This document shows, piece by piece, positions 1-12,000 of a stretch of DNA of 64,000 bases (positions are counted from its first letter, which is position 1; every line of letters begins with the position of its first letter). The notes under the pieces are model-generated. The model was not told where the DNA came from and did no database searches. It saw nothing but the letters and a program-made list of their open reading frames with translations. The translations under genes were made by a program, and so were the position numbers. The stretch comes from Neckera pumila (lineage: Eukaryota; Streptophyta; Bryopsida; Hypnales; Neckeraceae), in the NCBI GenBank assembly GCA_963969595.1, contig OZ018413.1, positions 8,918,211-8,982,210 on the forward strand, written 5' to 3'.

Positions 1-299
1 AACTATATGTTGTTGCATGTAAAAGTAGTATTGACAAATTCACTACAATGATATTATTGCTAATCTTTGCAAATGGAATCCCTTTGGTGAAAAATGTCTT
101 GAGAATATGGTAGGGGGACTGTTTATTCATTCTAGAAAATCTTATTGAGGGAATTATGAATTTGTTACTTTTATTAGATTGAGACTAAAGGGGACGAGCT
201 TTTGCATAGATTACATGTCAATTTTACATCACGATTTGCATTAATCCTTCAAGTCCTAGAACTATTTTGGTTAAAGCAAGGATATAGACAAAATCTATC

Positions 300-1251
300 G
301 GGTGTTTTTTTCCCTCCGGTCCGAACCACACGTGCGAGTTTTCCCGCATGTAGCTCGTCCATCATAACTTTTTCAGGCTTATGGACCAAAACCCTCTAAG
401 GCCGGGCTTGCATGAACAAAATAAAACACTGATCATTTCAGAGTTGGCGTTATGCTACATTGTCTTCCATTCCTTCATTAGCTACGTTTGTAGGTAGATA
501 AATAAAATTTGTTGTTTTACCTAGCTATTGCCTTAGTCTTTTATCCAGGGTTGTATATTGATGTAGGAAGTCTCATTAATATGGGACCAAAAGTAGTAGC
601 ACTAAGCAAAAAAAATCTTTTTTTTTCTCTTTAATGACATTATCCTAAATTGCTTTTCGGAGTTTGCTGTAGTTTCTAGACGCGCGCGCTGCGTTTGAAA
701 GTACAGTGCATTATCACCTACCTCCTTTTCCTCCAAGGATTTCACTCCAAAGGGCATTGTTGTATGCTTAACATTAATTTCCTGGTGTATTTCTCAAGGT
801 ACATTATAGAAGGATTTTTCACCTGTACATTCTGGCTAAAGCCTTGGTCTCCAACGGATTTTCAAAAGTACTTTTTTCTAAAAATTGTAGCAAGTTTGCT
901 ACGCCTTGCTTTTATAAAAGCCAGTCCCTATCGAGTCCATTTGGATGATCCCTAGTTTGCACGTTTGGCCGTTTGCTTATCATTAGTCACGTGTACCACT
1001 TCTTCTATCCATTACAGTTACGTCCGGAGGATTGCTCGCACGTGAGTAACGTTTGAACCCACGTGTCTTCCGGCCCCGCCTTTCGTTGGGGGAAGTTACC
1101 TTACTCCTATACATACGATTGTACTTGCAACAAAACACGGATGGTACCCATGCTATGGTTCCTTGCGGTCTAATCCCACATAAGGTTAGGGAGTCTATCC
1201 AAGCGATTGTTTTCAACCATCGTCTTCTCAAACGCGCCCTCCTAGGCACAC
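300..1251 (-). other. Organellar-type group II intron remnant (probable NUMT/NUPT)
   Basis: Read on the minus strand, this stretch starts at 1251 with GTGTGCC, close to the group II 5' consensus GUGYG. It ends near 300 just after a domain V hairpin. The first 270 bases are GC-richer than the surroundings and hold paired blocks typical of domain I. About 950 bases separate the two ends, and no intact reverse transcriptase/maturase frame is visible between them. Spliceosomal-intron genes elsewhere make the window nuclear, so I infer a transfer from an organelle, more likely the mitochondrion. Exons on either side were not recognised, and the 3' end is approximate. The domain V part is firm; the outer limits are less so. 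Confidence 0.6.
323..356 (-). other. Group II intron domain V hairpin
   Basis: On the minus strand these 34 nt fold as domain V. The lower stem opens with GAGC paired to GUUC and contains the catalytic AGC triad. A two-base AC bulge follows at positions 24-25, then a five-pair upper stem and a four-base AAAA loop. Compared with the usual domain V, pairs 6-29 (A-U) and 7-28 (C-G) differ from the common G-C and U-A on both sides at once, so pairing is kept. The loop has lost the usual GNRA first base, which fits a decaying copy. Confidence 0.7.
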
Positions 1252-2023
1252 AACACTAAGTAAACCAAGCCAACTAACATTACACACTAATGATGGATAA
1301 TCATATTTTTTAGAGGTATATGATCTTTAGTATAGCAATGCTTTCAATACTTTCAGGTATAATGGCCAACGATGTACTTTTTCCTAGTCTTTTTTCCATT
1401 TTTTGTTGTACTTGTTGGCTTCAATTACCGCAGTATGTAAGTATTCATCAATCACAAAAAGAAGTACAACTAAACTTGTGTCAATTTTAGATAAAAGATT
1501 ATGTATATGCCTGTATTGAATTTTTCTCATATTAAGCATGTATTTTCACACATTGAATGTGTAGTATTGATTGCTTTGTATGAATCATAAAAACAATATA
1601 ATCTACCAAATCCAAAGGTCCTTAAAGTGAATATTTTATGAGGTTGCTAGTGTTGCAAGCTTGTGTTTACAATTGTTCATACATCACTGTCATCAACTTA
1701 TGCCAGTTTTCTTTACGATGACCTTTTTTGAAACAACCTATCAAAATGTGTCATTTTTGTATTTGCTCTTAAATACAAACAATATTGTTAAGGACGCAAA
1801 AAGAACGCATCTTTGGCAATTCTTTCTATGTATTTCCATGTAGAAAGATTTACAAACATAGCCATGTATAAACACAAAAAAAATATTGTATGGAATTGTA
1901 TTATCCATATTTGATTTGCTCCAATGCATTCTCTATCGAATAATTTAGTGACCTCCATTTCCTAATTCAATTCCAATGCCTCCTAGATTATGAGTAATTT
2001 TAATTCTTCTCATTTTGAAAACC
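1252..2023. other. AT-rich intergenic stretch
   Basis: I see no gene here. The short open frames have no coding character or recognisable motif. Confidence 0.5.
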
Positions 2024-2215
2024 AGTTTGTAGTTCCCTGGGACTTAAAGGGTTATGCTAAAATGTGAATAGGATCTTAACAAAAAGCAAGCAAATGCTAT
2101 TGGGACAAAGCCTCTTCCAAGTTTGTAGTTCCTTGGGACTTAAAGGGTTAAGCTAAAATGTGAATAGGATCTTAACAAAAAGCAAGCAAATGCTACAAGG
2201 ACAAAGCCTCTTCAT
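2024..2215. repeat. Two-copy tandem repeat, 96 bp unit
   Basis: Copies at 2024-2119 and 2120-2215 differ at only a few positions, so the duplication is recent. The unit contains the phrase GGGACTTAAAGGGTTA. No open frame is shared. Confidence 0.85.
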
Positions 2216-2725
2216 GGCACAAAGCTCTACTTGTTTTTTAGGTTTGAATTTCGTGAGAGAGCAGGGGAAGTATTAAAGAAGTATGGGTGAACAACTATAA
2301 ATTATTCGGATGAAAATTTTCCACTCTTAAAGTTCATGGAAAGTCAAAGTGATGTGAAAGAAAACCTACTGCTTGTTGTTGGTGCATCACATGCAAACAC
2401 CATTGAAGACTTCTTCACAACCGAATACATGTTAACTCATATACAAAATTGGAATATTCGTATTCCAAATTCACAAAAAATAACATCAGTCGTATAATTC
2501 TTTTTACAATTACAATACGCAAGAGACTTCGGACGTCGAGACTTAGTTATAATGTATATGTAACTAATGTGTAACCAAGACCTACTCTAGCACAATTGAC
2601 ATCGCCTCCAATGTCATGTGTATGGTACATCAATTCACTCCAATGCCTAAAATATGGAATGCTAAGAGGTGGCACACTCCCAAGCCAAAAGCAATATCTA
2701 TATAAAAGCGATGAAAAACAAAAAA

Positions 2726-5700
2726 TCAACCTGAAGCATGTGAATCACTGTCCTGTGCATGTGGTGCAGCTTCGTCTCCTACAGGACAGTCAGGAATGCT
2801 TGGGAGCATCAAAGAGTCCATACCACTCAATGTTTCTGAAAGTAACTGAAGACTTCCCCCGCTCTTTTTAAATTCATTAACACGTTTCTCGATAATTTGC
2901 TCAAATCTTGCGTGCTCATGTTTTTGTAAGGTCCGCATTTCCCTTACAACGTTCTTGTGTCTCTGATAAACACATCAATACACTCAGCTGGTCAGAAGTA
3001 GTGGAACATTAATTATTTAACATAACGACACCTAAAAGAGAATGTTAAAGCAACTGAACATAGTTCGTAGACTTTAAGCTTAGTTGTTCATACAGTTTTC
3101 GTAATCGATATCTTCATTTATGAAGTAGTGAGTGATTTATGAAGTAGGGCGAAAGGAGGCTGCTGAACTTTGAGTCAGACAGTGAAAAGGAGGATGAGTC
3201 TAAGGGTATCTCTATTGTAACCAAGATTTAGTTCGGGTTATTTATGAGGTCATAATTGCTCTTAGATGTTGCTACTCTATCTCAGATCTTACATTTCAAA
3301 GATCCGTATTTTAAAAATTCGATTACAAAATGTAGCGTGCCATACTTGTGCGCATCTTTCAAGATCCAGTTTCCTCGTCTTTCGAAGTTCATCACGCCCT
3401 TGAGCAGCGCGTTGCAACAACACCTCCATTTCGTTTTGTTGCTTCGCTCGGAGAGCTTGCTCTTTGATAGCTACCTCGGCTGCAAATGCAGCCAGTGTTG
3501 CTTGTAACTCTATGTGCTCCATCCTAACTGCAATTCGTTTCACTTCATCTGCCTCTAAATATTTTCCTTGTTTTGCAAGAAAGGTCTACCAGTGCACAAC
3601 CATTTATCATCAACCAATTGGTGGTTATGCTTCTACTTAGCACAATGAAATAGCTTGAATCAAACAACACATTTATCAAAATCTATTGACAGGGAAAGAA
3701 TTATCAATAGATTTTTAGGTCAATTCAAGGTCATTCCAAGTCAAATGGGTTACCTGCACTTTTCTATGTTTGAGAAGCTCGCGAGACCACTGAGGTTTGG
3801 TGGGTGTTTTCTCCGCCATTCGTTTTCTAAAGGCTTGTAAAACGCCAATCTGCTGACGTTTCAGCTTCGCTGCATGTTCTACAACTGCTTTGTGGAACTC
3901 ATGCAATTTCTCTTCCCAGAGCTGCTCAATATGCAAGCGTCATATATTCATGAATGCCACAAGAAAACTTCTACTGGTAATCCAATCAATAACAACTGTA
4001 AAATGGACATTTAGATAGTCCGACTCTTCAGAGAAACGAGATATTACAACCAACCCGATTTCTTTCAGAACTTTCTTCTTCGAACGCACTTTCAGCACCT
4101 CCTCTTTCAAGGCTATGTCGTTTGAGCATAGCTACTTTCCTCTTGTTATCTTCTAAGACCTACAAATGGATATAATTGTTGAATAAACTTAGTTCCTCAA
4201 GATGTGGTACACTGCCAGTTGTAATTTTTCATGTAACCAGAAGGCAGAGGATACTATTAGCTTCACTTAAAGCAATTGAACCAATGTGTGGGAAAGTGCT
4301 TTGGGGAGATGTCTAAAGCAGTGGAGAGATCACTATGGGTACAAGAGCCAAACTCTCTTGAGATCAAACTTAATCACTATGTACGATGATTTCTGCTGCA
4401 ATCATTCACAGTGACAGTGAGAGATTATAAGACCACTACAAGTGACTTCATTCCACTTAAAATCAGTGGTCATACACATTTAGCGAGTCATGCTAAGTTC
4501 ACTTGCTAATCAGTCCAACCAGGTGAATGAATAGATGAGCTGCAGAGGTCAGTATGGGACACGGGATCAGGTCCCTAACGATCTTGGTATCATCTATCTT
4601 CCACAAGATAAAAGGTTCACCTTGACTCCGGTGAGGCGTTGGGCAGCAGCTCGAGCCTCCATGTAATTGCCTTCATTTTCAGCTTTCTTTCTGTGAGCCT
4701 CCAGAGAATTGATCACCTCCATTACCTTCATAACCAATATTACGCCCACACTCCTCAATTCTCCATGTGCAGTAATAACGTCAAGATACTGATATTTCCA
4801 AATAGAGATCATTTTGATTCAGTCCAACGGATTCAATGGCCACGATAACTCGAATAACTGAAATACCTGGGGAGAAAGAGCAGGATAAGTAATCTCCATA
4901 GACGTCCTCCGGCTGGGACTTCGTTGCAACGTTCGAAACGACCCAGCCGACGTGGAACCCGTCAAGCTTACGCTACTCCTGCACCCCATTGTGATAAAAT
5001 CCAGCCTTCCTGTTATTACTCAAAAAGTCGTACGTTCATACAAGCATCCAGACAATGATAATTCATAGCAAAATTTCGAAATGAAGCCTATTAAACCATA
5101 AGTGACCAAGCTAAAAGTAGGGAATCCAGTTTGAATGCAAATAGTCAACTACAAAAGAATTCAAAACACATCTCTATAAATGTAGGTTATGATTTCTTCT
5201 TTCTATTGGTACATACTGTCGCATTCCTTGAAGCTTCCTAATGATTTGTTTCCAACTCCTATGGAAGCAGGCATGTAGGGGTTAAAGCTGAATTAAGGAA
5301 ATGAAAAAGAATCATAGTCAAATGCTTACACACCGAGAACCAAGAAACGAAGGGTAGCGAGATTCCTTTCTCTCAAGGTGCGCTGCTAGCTGCACCAGCA
5401 GAGCCCATTGCATCAGAAACTTGTGATCACTGCAAGTGACAATTCAGTAACATTCTGATGGTACAATAGAGATTTAGTGCTACTGCGTATCAAGCAATTA
5501 CTTTCAGAAGTTATGAGCTATGGGAGACGCAATTGCAATTTCGGATTTATGAGCTATATCAGATGCAATTGCAATGAGCTATGGTAGATGGGAGTACCAG
5601 TGAAACAGGAATGCCAGTCTTCTGGCCAGTCGTCTCTTTGAAAGCGTAGTATGTCATTTTGAGTGAGGACAACTGGTCGATAGTGCCGGTGGTGGAGGTG

Positions 5701-6002
5701 GGAGTGTCAACCTCCTCTCCCCAGTCCCTCCTCGTCTCCGAGGCCGACAACAAAGGCTTGGAGGCTTCAACGGGGTTTGGGGGTAATTTGGTGACGAAGA
5801 TGAACTCCTCCCTGCCCTCATTGGCGTCCAACTCCTTCACAAACTGGGTGATCTCGTGCTCCACGTCTATGTGTTGGTTGATCTCTGGGAAGGACATCTG
5901 AAATGGGGATTCACCCTCACTGCCAGTGGGCGACCGGCTCAAGGGCGATTGAATCCGAGATAGCGATGGGGGCAAGCTGCTGTGGCTATCGGTGCTCGCC
6001 AT
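2726..6002 (-). CDS. Coiled-coil protein, flagellar-associated-like, seven exons
   Basis: Seven minus-strand exons join in one continuous frame: 6002-5674, 4978-4867, 4725-4621, 4159-4055, 3921-3754, 3585-3346 and 2962-2726. This gives about 431 residues ending in TGA. The first exon encodes a Ser/Pro-rich N-terminus (MASTDSHSS) and an acidic stretch. Exon 2 ends in ITYPALSPQ. Exons 3 to 7 are charged, heptad-like coiled coil, for example GNYMEARAAAQRL, LWEEKLHEFHK, KPQWSRELLKHRK, LAKQGKYLEADEVKR, KQQNEMEVLLQRA and RHKNVVREM. This order (SPQ, then NY-EA, WE/D-KK, KP-S-ELL-RK, LAKQ-Y-EA, KQQNE) recalls a conserved family I associate with flagellated protists and algae. A role in the sperm flagellum is inference. 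The donor after exon 1 (GTTGTC) and the one after exon 4 (GTTGGT) are atypical; phase supports both. Confidence 0.72.
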
Positions 6003-7300
6003 TTGAGTTTAGGATGCCACTCAACCCTCAACCAAGAACTTTGAATGAGAAAGAATGAAACACTTCTTAAACTTTGAACTGTAGTTGCTACAATTGATGA
6101 GTGGCCGCTCTCTTGCTTAATTAGCGTCCTCAAGATTGAATCTCCTTCGAATTTGTGCCACTTTCTTTCAACCTACAATTAAAGAATGTGCTATATTTTA
6201 ACCGTGGTTATTGCTCGTAGTCTCTGTGCTCTGCAGAATTAGCGCTGCTCGAGCTCCTCCACGTGGAATCTCCCTTGGAATCAGGTCATGAAAGATGAGA
6301 GAACGCTGGCCCTGGAATATAATTTCAACCCTGCAGAACCCTAATCTGTGCGGGATCTTGTATACGGGCTGTTTCTGTGCTGCCGCCTAGCCTTTGTCCA
6401 TGCCGATCCACATTGTAACCTACGCCGGGAATGCTATCGTTCTTCCTGGAAACGATATATAGTTCCATTCTTGCATGCTGAGGGAATCACACATGTGTCG
6501 GTCCATGGTCTTGGTTGGAAAGATTTGAAACTGCGCATCGAATTCTGACTTAGGGTTTGCGGATTCATTTCACAAATCATGAACAATTGGTGGGTATTGA
6601 CCTTTGCAAACGGAGTCAAATCAAAACATATCGTGCACACGCCTCAACATGAAATTGCACAGAGAGAATTGCCCATGCCCCTCAACATGGTTGCGTGAAT
6701 AACACACTTGTCACAGCGTGAATGCTCACCCCGAGGGATCTCAATAGACCCTGTTGCCAATTTCCTGTTCTCACAATTGTAATCTCGATCTCCATCTCCA
6801 TCTCCATCTCCACATTCTTGCTTCTGGATTTACAGCTTCTGTATATGCCACTTAAGCTCGCCACAATCGACCCTTTGACTTACAAAATAACCGAAACGAA
6901 GCCACAGAAAGGCAGCCATGTCTCCACCAAGATGAAGTGCAAAGATTTTCTCTGCAAATCCTCACAAAACAGAGCTTCCAGCAGCTGCTACAGTTTGCCA
7001 CCCTGCAAAGTTCACGTGAAGCCGGACGACCTTGAGCGGCGGTTGGGCACTTGGGCATTCGAATGTCTCGATCTCATGGAATGTTCGCACCGTTGGTGTG
7101 AGAGGTGATATTTGCATCTGGTCCAGAAGTAGGTTTAAATTTGTTCCTACAACAACATTCTTTAACCCTTTAATGACCATGGTTGATTTGGGGGCGAGCG
7201 CAGTTATTGAATACAAATTTGGAAAAGGAAAATTTCATCATTACTCTAAGGAAGTAATTCCAAATCAAATCGTAGGAACTAATGTTGTTGGCTTTATCTG
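6003..7300. other. Upstream region of the coiled-coil gene, no other gene seen
   Basis: The bases just above 6002 are presumably the promoter and 5' UTR of the minus-strand coiled-coil gene. A short TCTCCA hexamer repeat lies at 6790-6813. Overlapping open frames of up to 128 codons occur in 6.7-7.3 kb, but they have no recognisable motif and compete on both strands, so I do not call them genes. Confidence 0.4.
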
Positions 7301-8667
7301 TGAAAAAAACAAGAAGTGAACATCATCTAACGGAGCAACTTTTTGTGAGTGATCTTTAAAGTGTGATGCATCGAAGTAGCCTCCAGCTAAAGTAGCATAA
7401 AACATTATTGCACATAACTTTTGAAACATGCCTCTACAATTCATGGGATTGCTGGGCAACGTTTCTATCGTTTTTAGGCGTCAATTTCAAATAGAATCAA
7501 TGTGGTTTGATGTGAGAACAAACCTTCAGGCATGGGTTTCAACCCGCCTATTGTTGACCTCAACTTCCAAACTCCATCCTACTTAGAAGAATAACAGTTT
7601 CACCCAATCATCTTGTTCCACGTTGATTCGGCCACATTCCCTTACAACTTTGAAGGAGATTTGAGGTCCAAGGAGGGCTGCCTAAATTTAAATTTTGTAA
7701 TCTTTTTTAAATGGGCATCATGTAGCTTGTTCAAATGACCAATCAATGATGAGTAGTTCCACCCTCTTGAAGGCAATAGGCAACCTCAAAGTCACTATTC
7801 AAAATTTTTATCAAACTTTCCAATGCAAAACATATAAGTTTAAATGTGATTTGAAACCCAAGTCTCACGTTGATAGATGCATTATGTGAAGACAAAGAGA
7901 ACGATACTAAAGAATTTCACGTAATTGAATATAGAAGAATTTTTTTTGTAGATTCTATAAAAACCAACCCTTAGGGTGGGCTTGTTGTTTAAAGCTAGTT
8001 AAACCATTTATTTGTGATTTTGTTGATCAAACATCTTGTGTCTAAAACTCACTTTTAAATGCCGGATTGTTTATGGGATTTATTTTTATCATGGAGAGAT
8101 ATGTTATTTTATAGAAGTCATGCACAGTCTTATAACTGTGCGTCTTGGAAGCAGAATTTGGAACCCAACGTAAGATAGGAGGTTCATAAATTGTCCATTT
8201 AAACCTACCTACTTCATTAATGACAATAATGGATTGTGGCAACAAAATTTGTAGATAACTCTTTTTTGGTTCTTTTTTAGTTTTTCTTATTTTGTGGTTA
8301 TATAGCAAAATGAGCTTAGAGGTGGTGGGATGCTATACTGAGAATGAAGTTAAGTGCTTACAACACTAATTACAAATTCTAATATAAAATGGCAACAATG
8401 TTGGTAATATTACATTACCACAAATTGTCAACTAAATGAGAATTGTTTAACATAAGTTACATGATAAGGTAAATAACACTACAAGTCTATAACACTAAAT
8501 TTTGTTATTAGATTAATGTGGATCATGAGACAAAAATATGCAAATCAATGAGTGGTAAACTCAATCACAAAACGTTGTCAAGTATAGATGCGTTTTTCAA
8601 CAATAGTCCCACCTATGAGGCTAGTTGACTCTATTCCAAAAGAATTGTTGAGAAGCATCTAAAGGAC
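7301..8667. other. AT-rich intergenic stretch
   Basis: No gene or ordered repeat was recognised here. Confidence 0.45.
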
Positions 8668-8670
8668 TAA

Positions 8671-8931
8671 GAGCATCTCCACCAGGGAATTCCATTAGTC
8701 TAAAATTTAGGGAGAGGACCTGAGATGCGGACAGAAATATAGAAAATTCACCGCACCAACCGTTTGCTAGAATATATATCCGTAAATTATACAAATATCT
8801 ATAAAACTCTCATCAAATCCTGTATCTAGAGGCTCATATAGAGAACTAGCGAGGTCTCATCTATATAAAGTCAAGGTTGATTGCTTTGAGACTTCAAGTT
8901 TAGGGATACAAAATTGATGGTAGGAATGCTC
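8671..8931. mobile_element. Tourist/PIF-Harbinger-like MITE, 261 bp
   Basis: The left end reads GAGCATCTCCACCA. The right end, reverse-complemented, reads GAGCATTCCTACCA. Both sides are flanked by TAA (8668-8670 and 8932-8934), the 3 bp target duplication usual for PIF/Harbinger elements. No coding capacity. Confidence 0.75.
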
Positions 8932-9367
8932 TAAGGCACATTTTGGCAAAAATTTAAGAAAATTGTCACTTTTTAAGGCAATGAAAAGAATTTTATTTTA
9001 TTTTTTTGCAAAATTCAACTGAAAAAATTTGTACTAGACTTTTATGGGATTGTGTAGAAAAAAATTCAAAAACTTTGACCATAGGGAATGAAAGATTATA
9101 GCATTTGAAATTTAAGAAAAAGAAATTCCGAACTTGTTCAACAAGGACAACATACTTTAACTCCTCCTAGAATGAGCTTTTTACACTATACAAGATTATT
9201 TTTCTATTTTTCAATTTTTAATTATATAAATTACGTACCTGCCAAATTTCAAAATTAGAAGAAGATTTTTGCACATATTGCCCAAGTAGCCCAAAAAGTT
9301 CAAAACAACTTTTGATCTGGACACCTAATCAAAAAAAAAATTATACTCCCATCCCACTAAAGGGGTA

Positions 9368-9658
9368 CATTAGGAAAAATTTGAACCCTGCAGAAGGCCG
9401 TTAAGCTTTCATTTTTCGGCACCCCATGGTGCAAGTACAGAAAAAATAAAAAATAAATTTTTTTTGAAAAAAAGGTATTAAGAAAATAAAAAGGAATTAA
9501 AAGTGTATTAAAATCTGACATGGTGTTGACGTGGCACCAATAGTGCCACATTGGATGCTAAATAAAAATAAAAATAAAAAATTATTATTTTTCTTCTTGT
9601 GTTGCTTGGGGGGATTCAAAACTCGTGGCCTTTTTGAGGCCTGAAATTTTTCCTAATG
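9368..9658. mobile_element. MITE-like element with CATTAGGAAAAATTT ends
   Basis: The 15 bp sequence CATTAGGAAAAATTT at 9368 is repeated in inverse orientation ending at 9658. Inside lies a small hairpin near 9530-9551 (GTGGCAC and its complement). No clear target duplication was read and no coding capacity is seen, so the superfamily is open. Confidence 0.55.
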
Positions 9659-10212
9659 CATGTTCACACTTTATATCAAAGCTTTGTGAACATCTGACCA
9701 ATAATTAACTTTATAAGAATATGCTCAAGATTTCTTGTATACGTTGAACGGACACTTGCCTGATCTTTTAGAGGTTAGTAGGATTTTGAATGTTTTATTT
9801 TCTTTTTTATTGGTTCCACCTTTGCCTTTGAATGGTCGGGGTGAATTGACCCCCTTGCTTGTTCCCTTCAAGTCCCCAACTTTCATCCCAAGAGTACATA
9901 TTCAAAAAAAACTCCCCCTATTTTGTGCTTAATTGAGCTCTTTCTACACCATTGCTAGCTAATTATGGCCTCTGAATCTTCATAACCTTCCAATTTTTAA
10001 AACAATTGTAAACAAAAGTTGGGTTCAATCAAAGTATAGTCAATCAACCCATTGCCATCAGTCACCCAATTCTGTCATCTACAGGACCTTTCCATTTATG
10101 CTAATCTTCTACCCATTTTTGTAGAGTGTGTAAGTCATGTACATTGGGCTTGCCATTGGGTGCTATTGCCAAAGAATAACAACACTTGAGTTCACATCTA
10201 TTTATGGATTGT
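9659..10212. other. AT-rich intergenic stretch
   Basis: No gene or repeat was recognised here. Confidence 0.4.
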
Positions 10213-12000
10213 TTAACCTTTGAAGGCCCAAGGCCTTTTTTCTGCCAAAAAACACCTGCAATTACCATTTTTATAGCAAAGAGTAAAATAAATTAAAGAT
10301 TGTTTTTTTTGCACATCTAAGCGTAGGATCTTACATGTAACTAGTATAAGAATGTATGGAAAAATTTCAAAATTTTTGACTGCATAGATTGAAAGATATC
10401 TGCGTTTATAGTGGAAAAAAAAATTTCAGCACATTGCAGGACTAGATTTTATGACTTTGAACATTTTAACTTAAATGTTTTGCACTACAAAGTTTTGAGC
10501 TTTAAATCTTTATAGTGGAGAATGAAATTCAGAGTCTAGGGAAAAGAAAATCCAAAAAAACTTAATTTCAATATTAAAAAGTTGTTAAGTAGAAGTAGAT
10601 ATGAGATAGAAGGAAAACTTAAAATATTAATATCTTTTATATAGAATTAAAAAAACACTAATTCCAATGATGAGATTGTTCTAGCAAAAAAACTAAACCT
10701 TGTGGACCCTTTTTTCTGAAAAGTTGTAAAAATTGCATTCAGAAATGAATCCTACAAGTTATTTTTTTCAAGAAGATGCTCTAAGTGCCTGAAAAACAAG
10801 ATTGTCCATAACTTTTTCAAAACAAATCCAAATAGAATCAAAGCTTTTTGGATAGACAAAAATACAATCTATTGGAGAGGGGGGAGGGGGGGGGGGGGAG
10901 GGGGGATTCAGGAAAGAAAAAAAAAATTGCAATTTTTTTTTTCTTGCCCTTTTTCCCCTATTTTGAGCTTATTTGGGCATAAATTTTGTTCCTTGGCACC
11001 GATTGAAAAAATATATATTCCCACAATGCTTATTAGTGTATCTACCTTCAAAAGAAGTTCAAAAATTAGGACCAAAGTTCAGCCCATAGGTACCTGCCTA
11101 AAATCCCATTTGTCCCCTGAAGGGCCAATGGGCTTTTAGAAGTTAACCCCTAAAAGCCCATGTCCTTTCAAAGGACAAATGGAATTTTGGGCAGGTACCT
11201 ACAAGCTGAATTTTTGACATGGTTTTTTGAAACTTTTTGTGGAGATAGAAAAACTGTGAAGCTTTGTAAAAATATGATTTTTTATTCAATTGGAGCTAAA
11301 AAAAAAATTAAATCCAAATAAGCTCAAAACAACGTTTGGGGAGCAGCAATTTTTTTTTCTAAAATCTTTTTTCTTTTTTTTCAATTTTTTTCTTACAACT
11401 TATGTTTTTCCTATTTGAAAAGCTTTTATTCATTTCATTTGGATTTGTTATGAAAAACTTATGGACAATCTTGTTTTCTAGGCACTTAGAGCATCTTCCT
11501 GAAAAAAAGGACTTGTAGGATTCATTTTTAAATGCAATTTTTACAATTTAAAAAAAAAAAAAGTTCCACAAGGTTTAGTTCTTTTGCTAGAACAATTTCA
11601 CGATTGGAATTAGTGCTTTTAATTCCATAAAAAAGATATTATTTGGACTGTTTTTTCCCCCTAGACTCTCAACTCAATTTTCCACTATAAAGATTTAAAG
11701 CTCAAAACTTTGTAGTGCAAAATATTTAAGTTAAAAATGTTCAAAGTTATAAAATCTAGTCCCGCAATGTACTGAAAAATTTATTTTTTCACTTTAAACG
11801 CAGATATCTTGCAACTTGTGCGGTCAAATTTTGAAATTTTTTCCACACATTCTCATACTAGTTAGGTGAAAGATCCTATGGTTAGACGTGCAAAAAAACA
11901 TTCTTCAATTTTTTTTACTCTTTGCTATAAATATGGTAGTTTTGGGTGTTTTTTGGCAGGAAAAAGGCCTAGTCGTGGGCCTTGTATATAATCCTTGCAT
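10213..12000. mobile_element. Family A fold-back: inverted pair of ~0.9 kb units
   Basis: Two diverged arms face each other around a centre near 11137. The left arm begins with a TTTAACC block and runs through phrases such as TAGGATCTTACATG and AGATATCTGCGTTT. The right arm repeats these in reverse complement, ending near 12000. The central inverted pair has GGTACCTGCC on the left and GGCAGGTACC on the right. There is no transposase frame. It belongs to the dispersed family A found at several other places in the window. Outer limits are approximate to tens of bases. Confidence 0.7.
10874..10906 (+). repeat. Poly-G/GA tract
   Basis: A G-rich run interrupted by single A residues lies inside the left arm of the fold-back. 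It could form a G-quadruplex or be prone to sequencing error. Confidence 0.8.
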
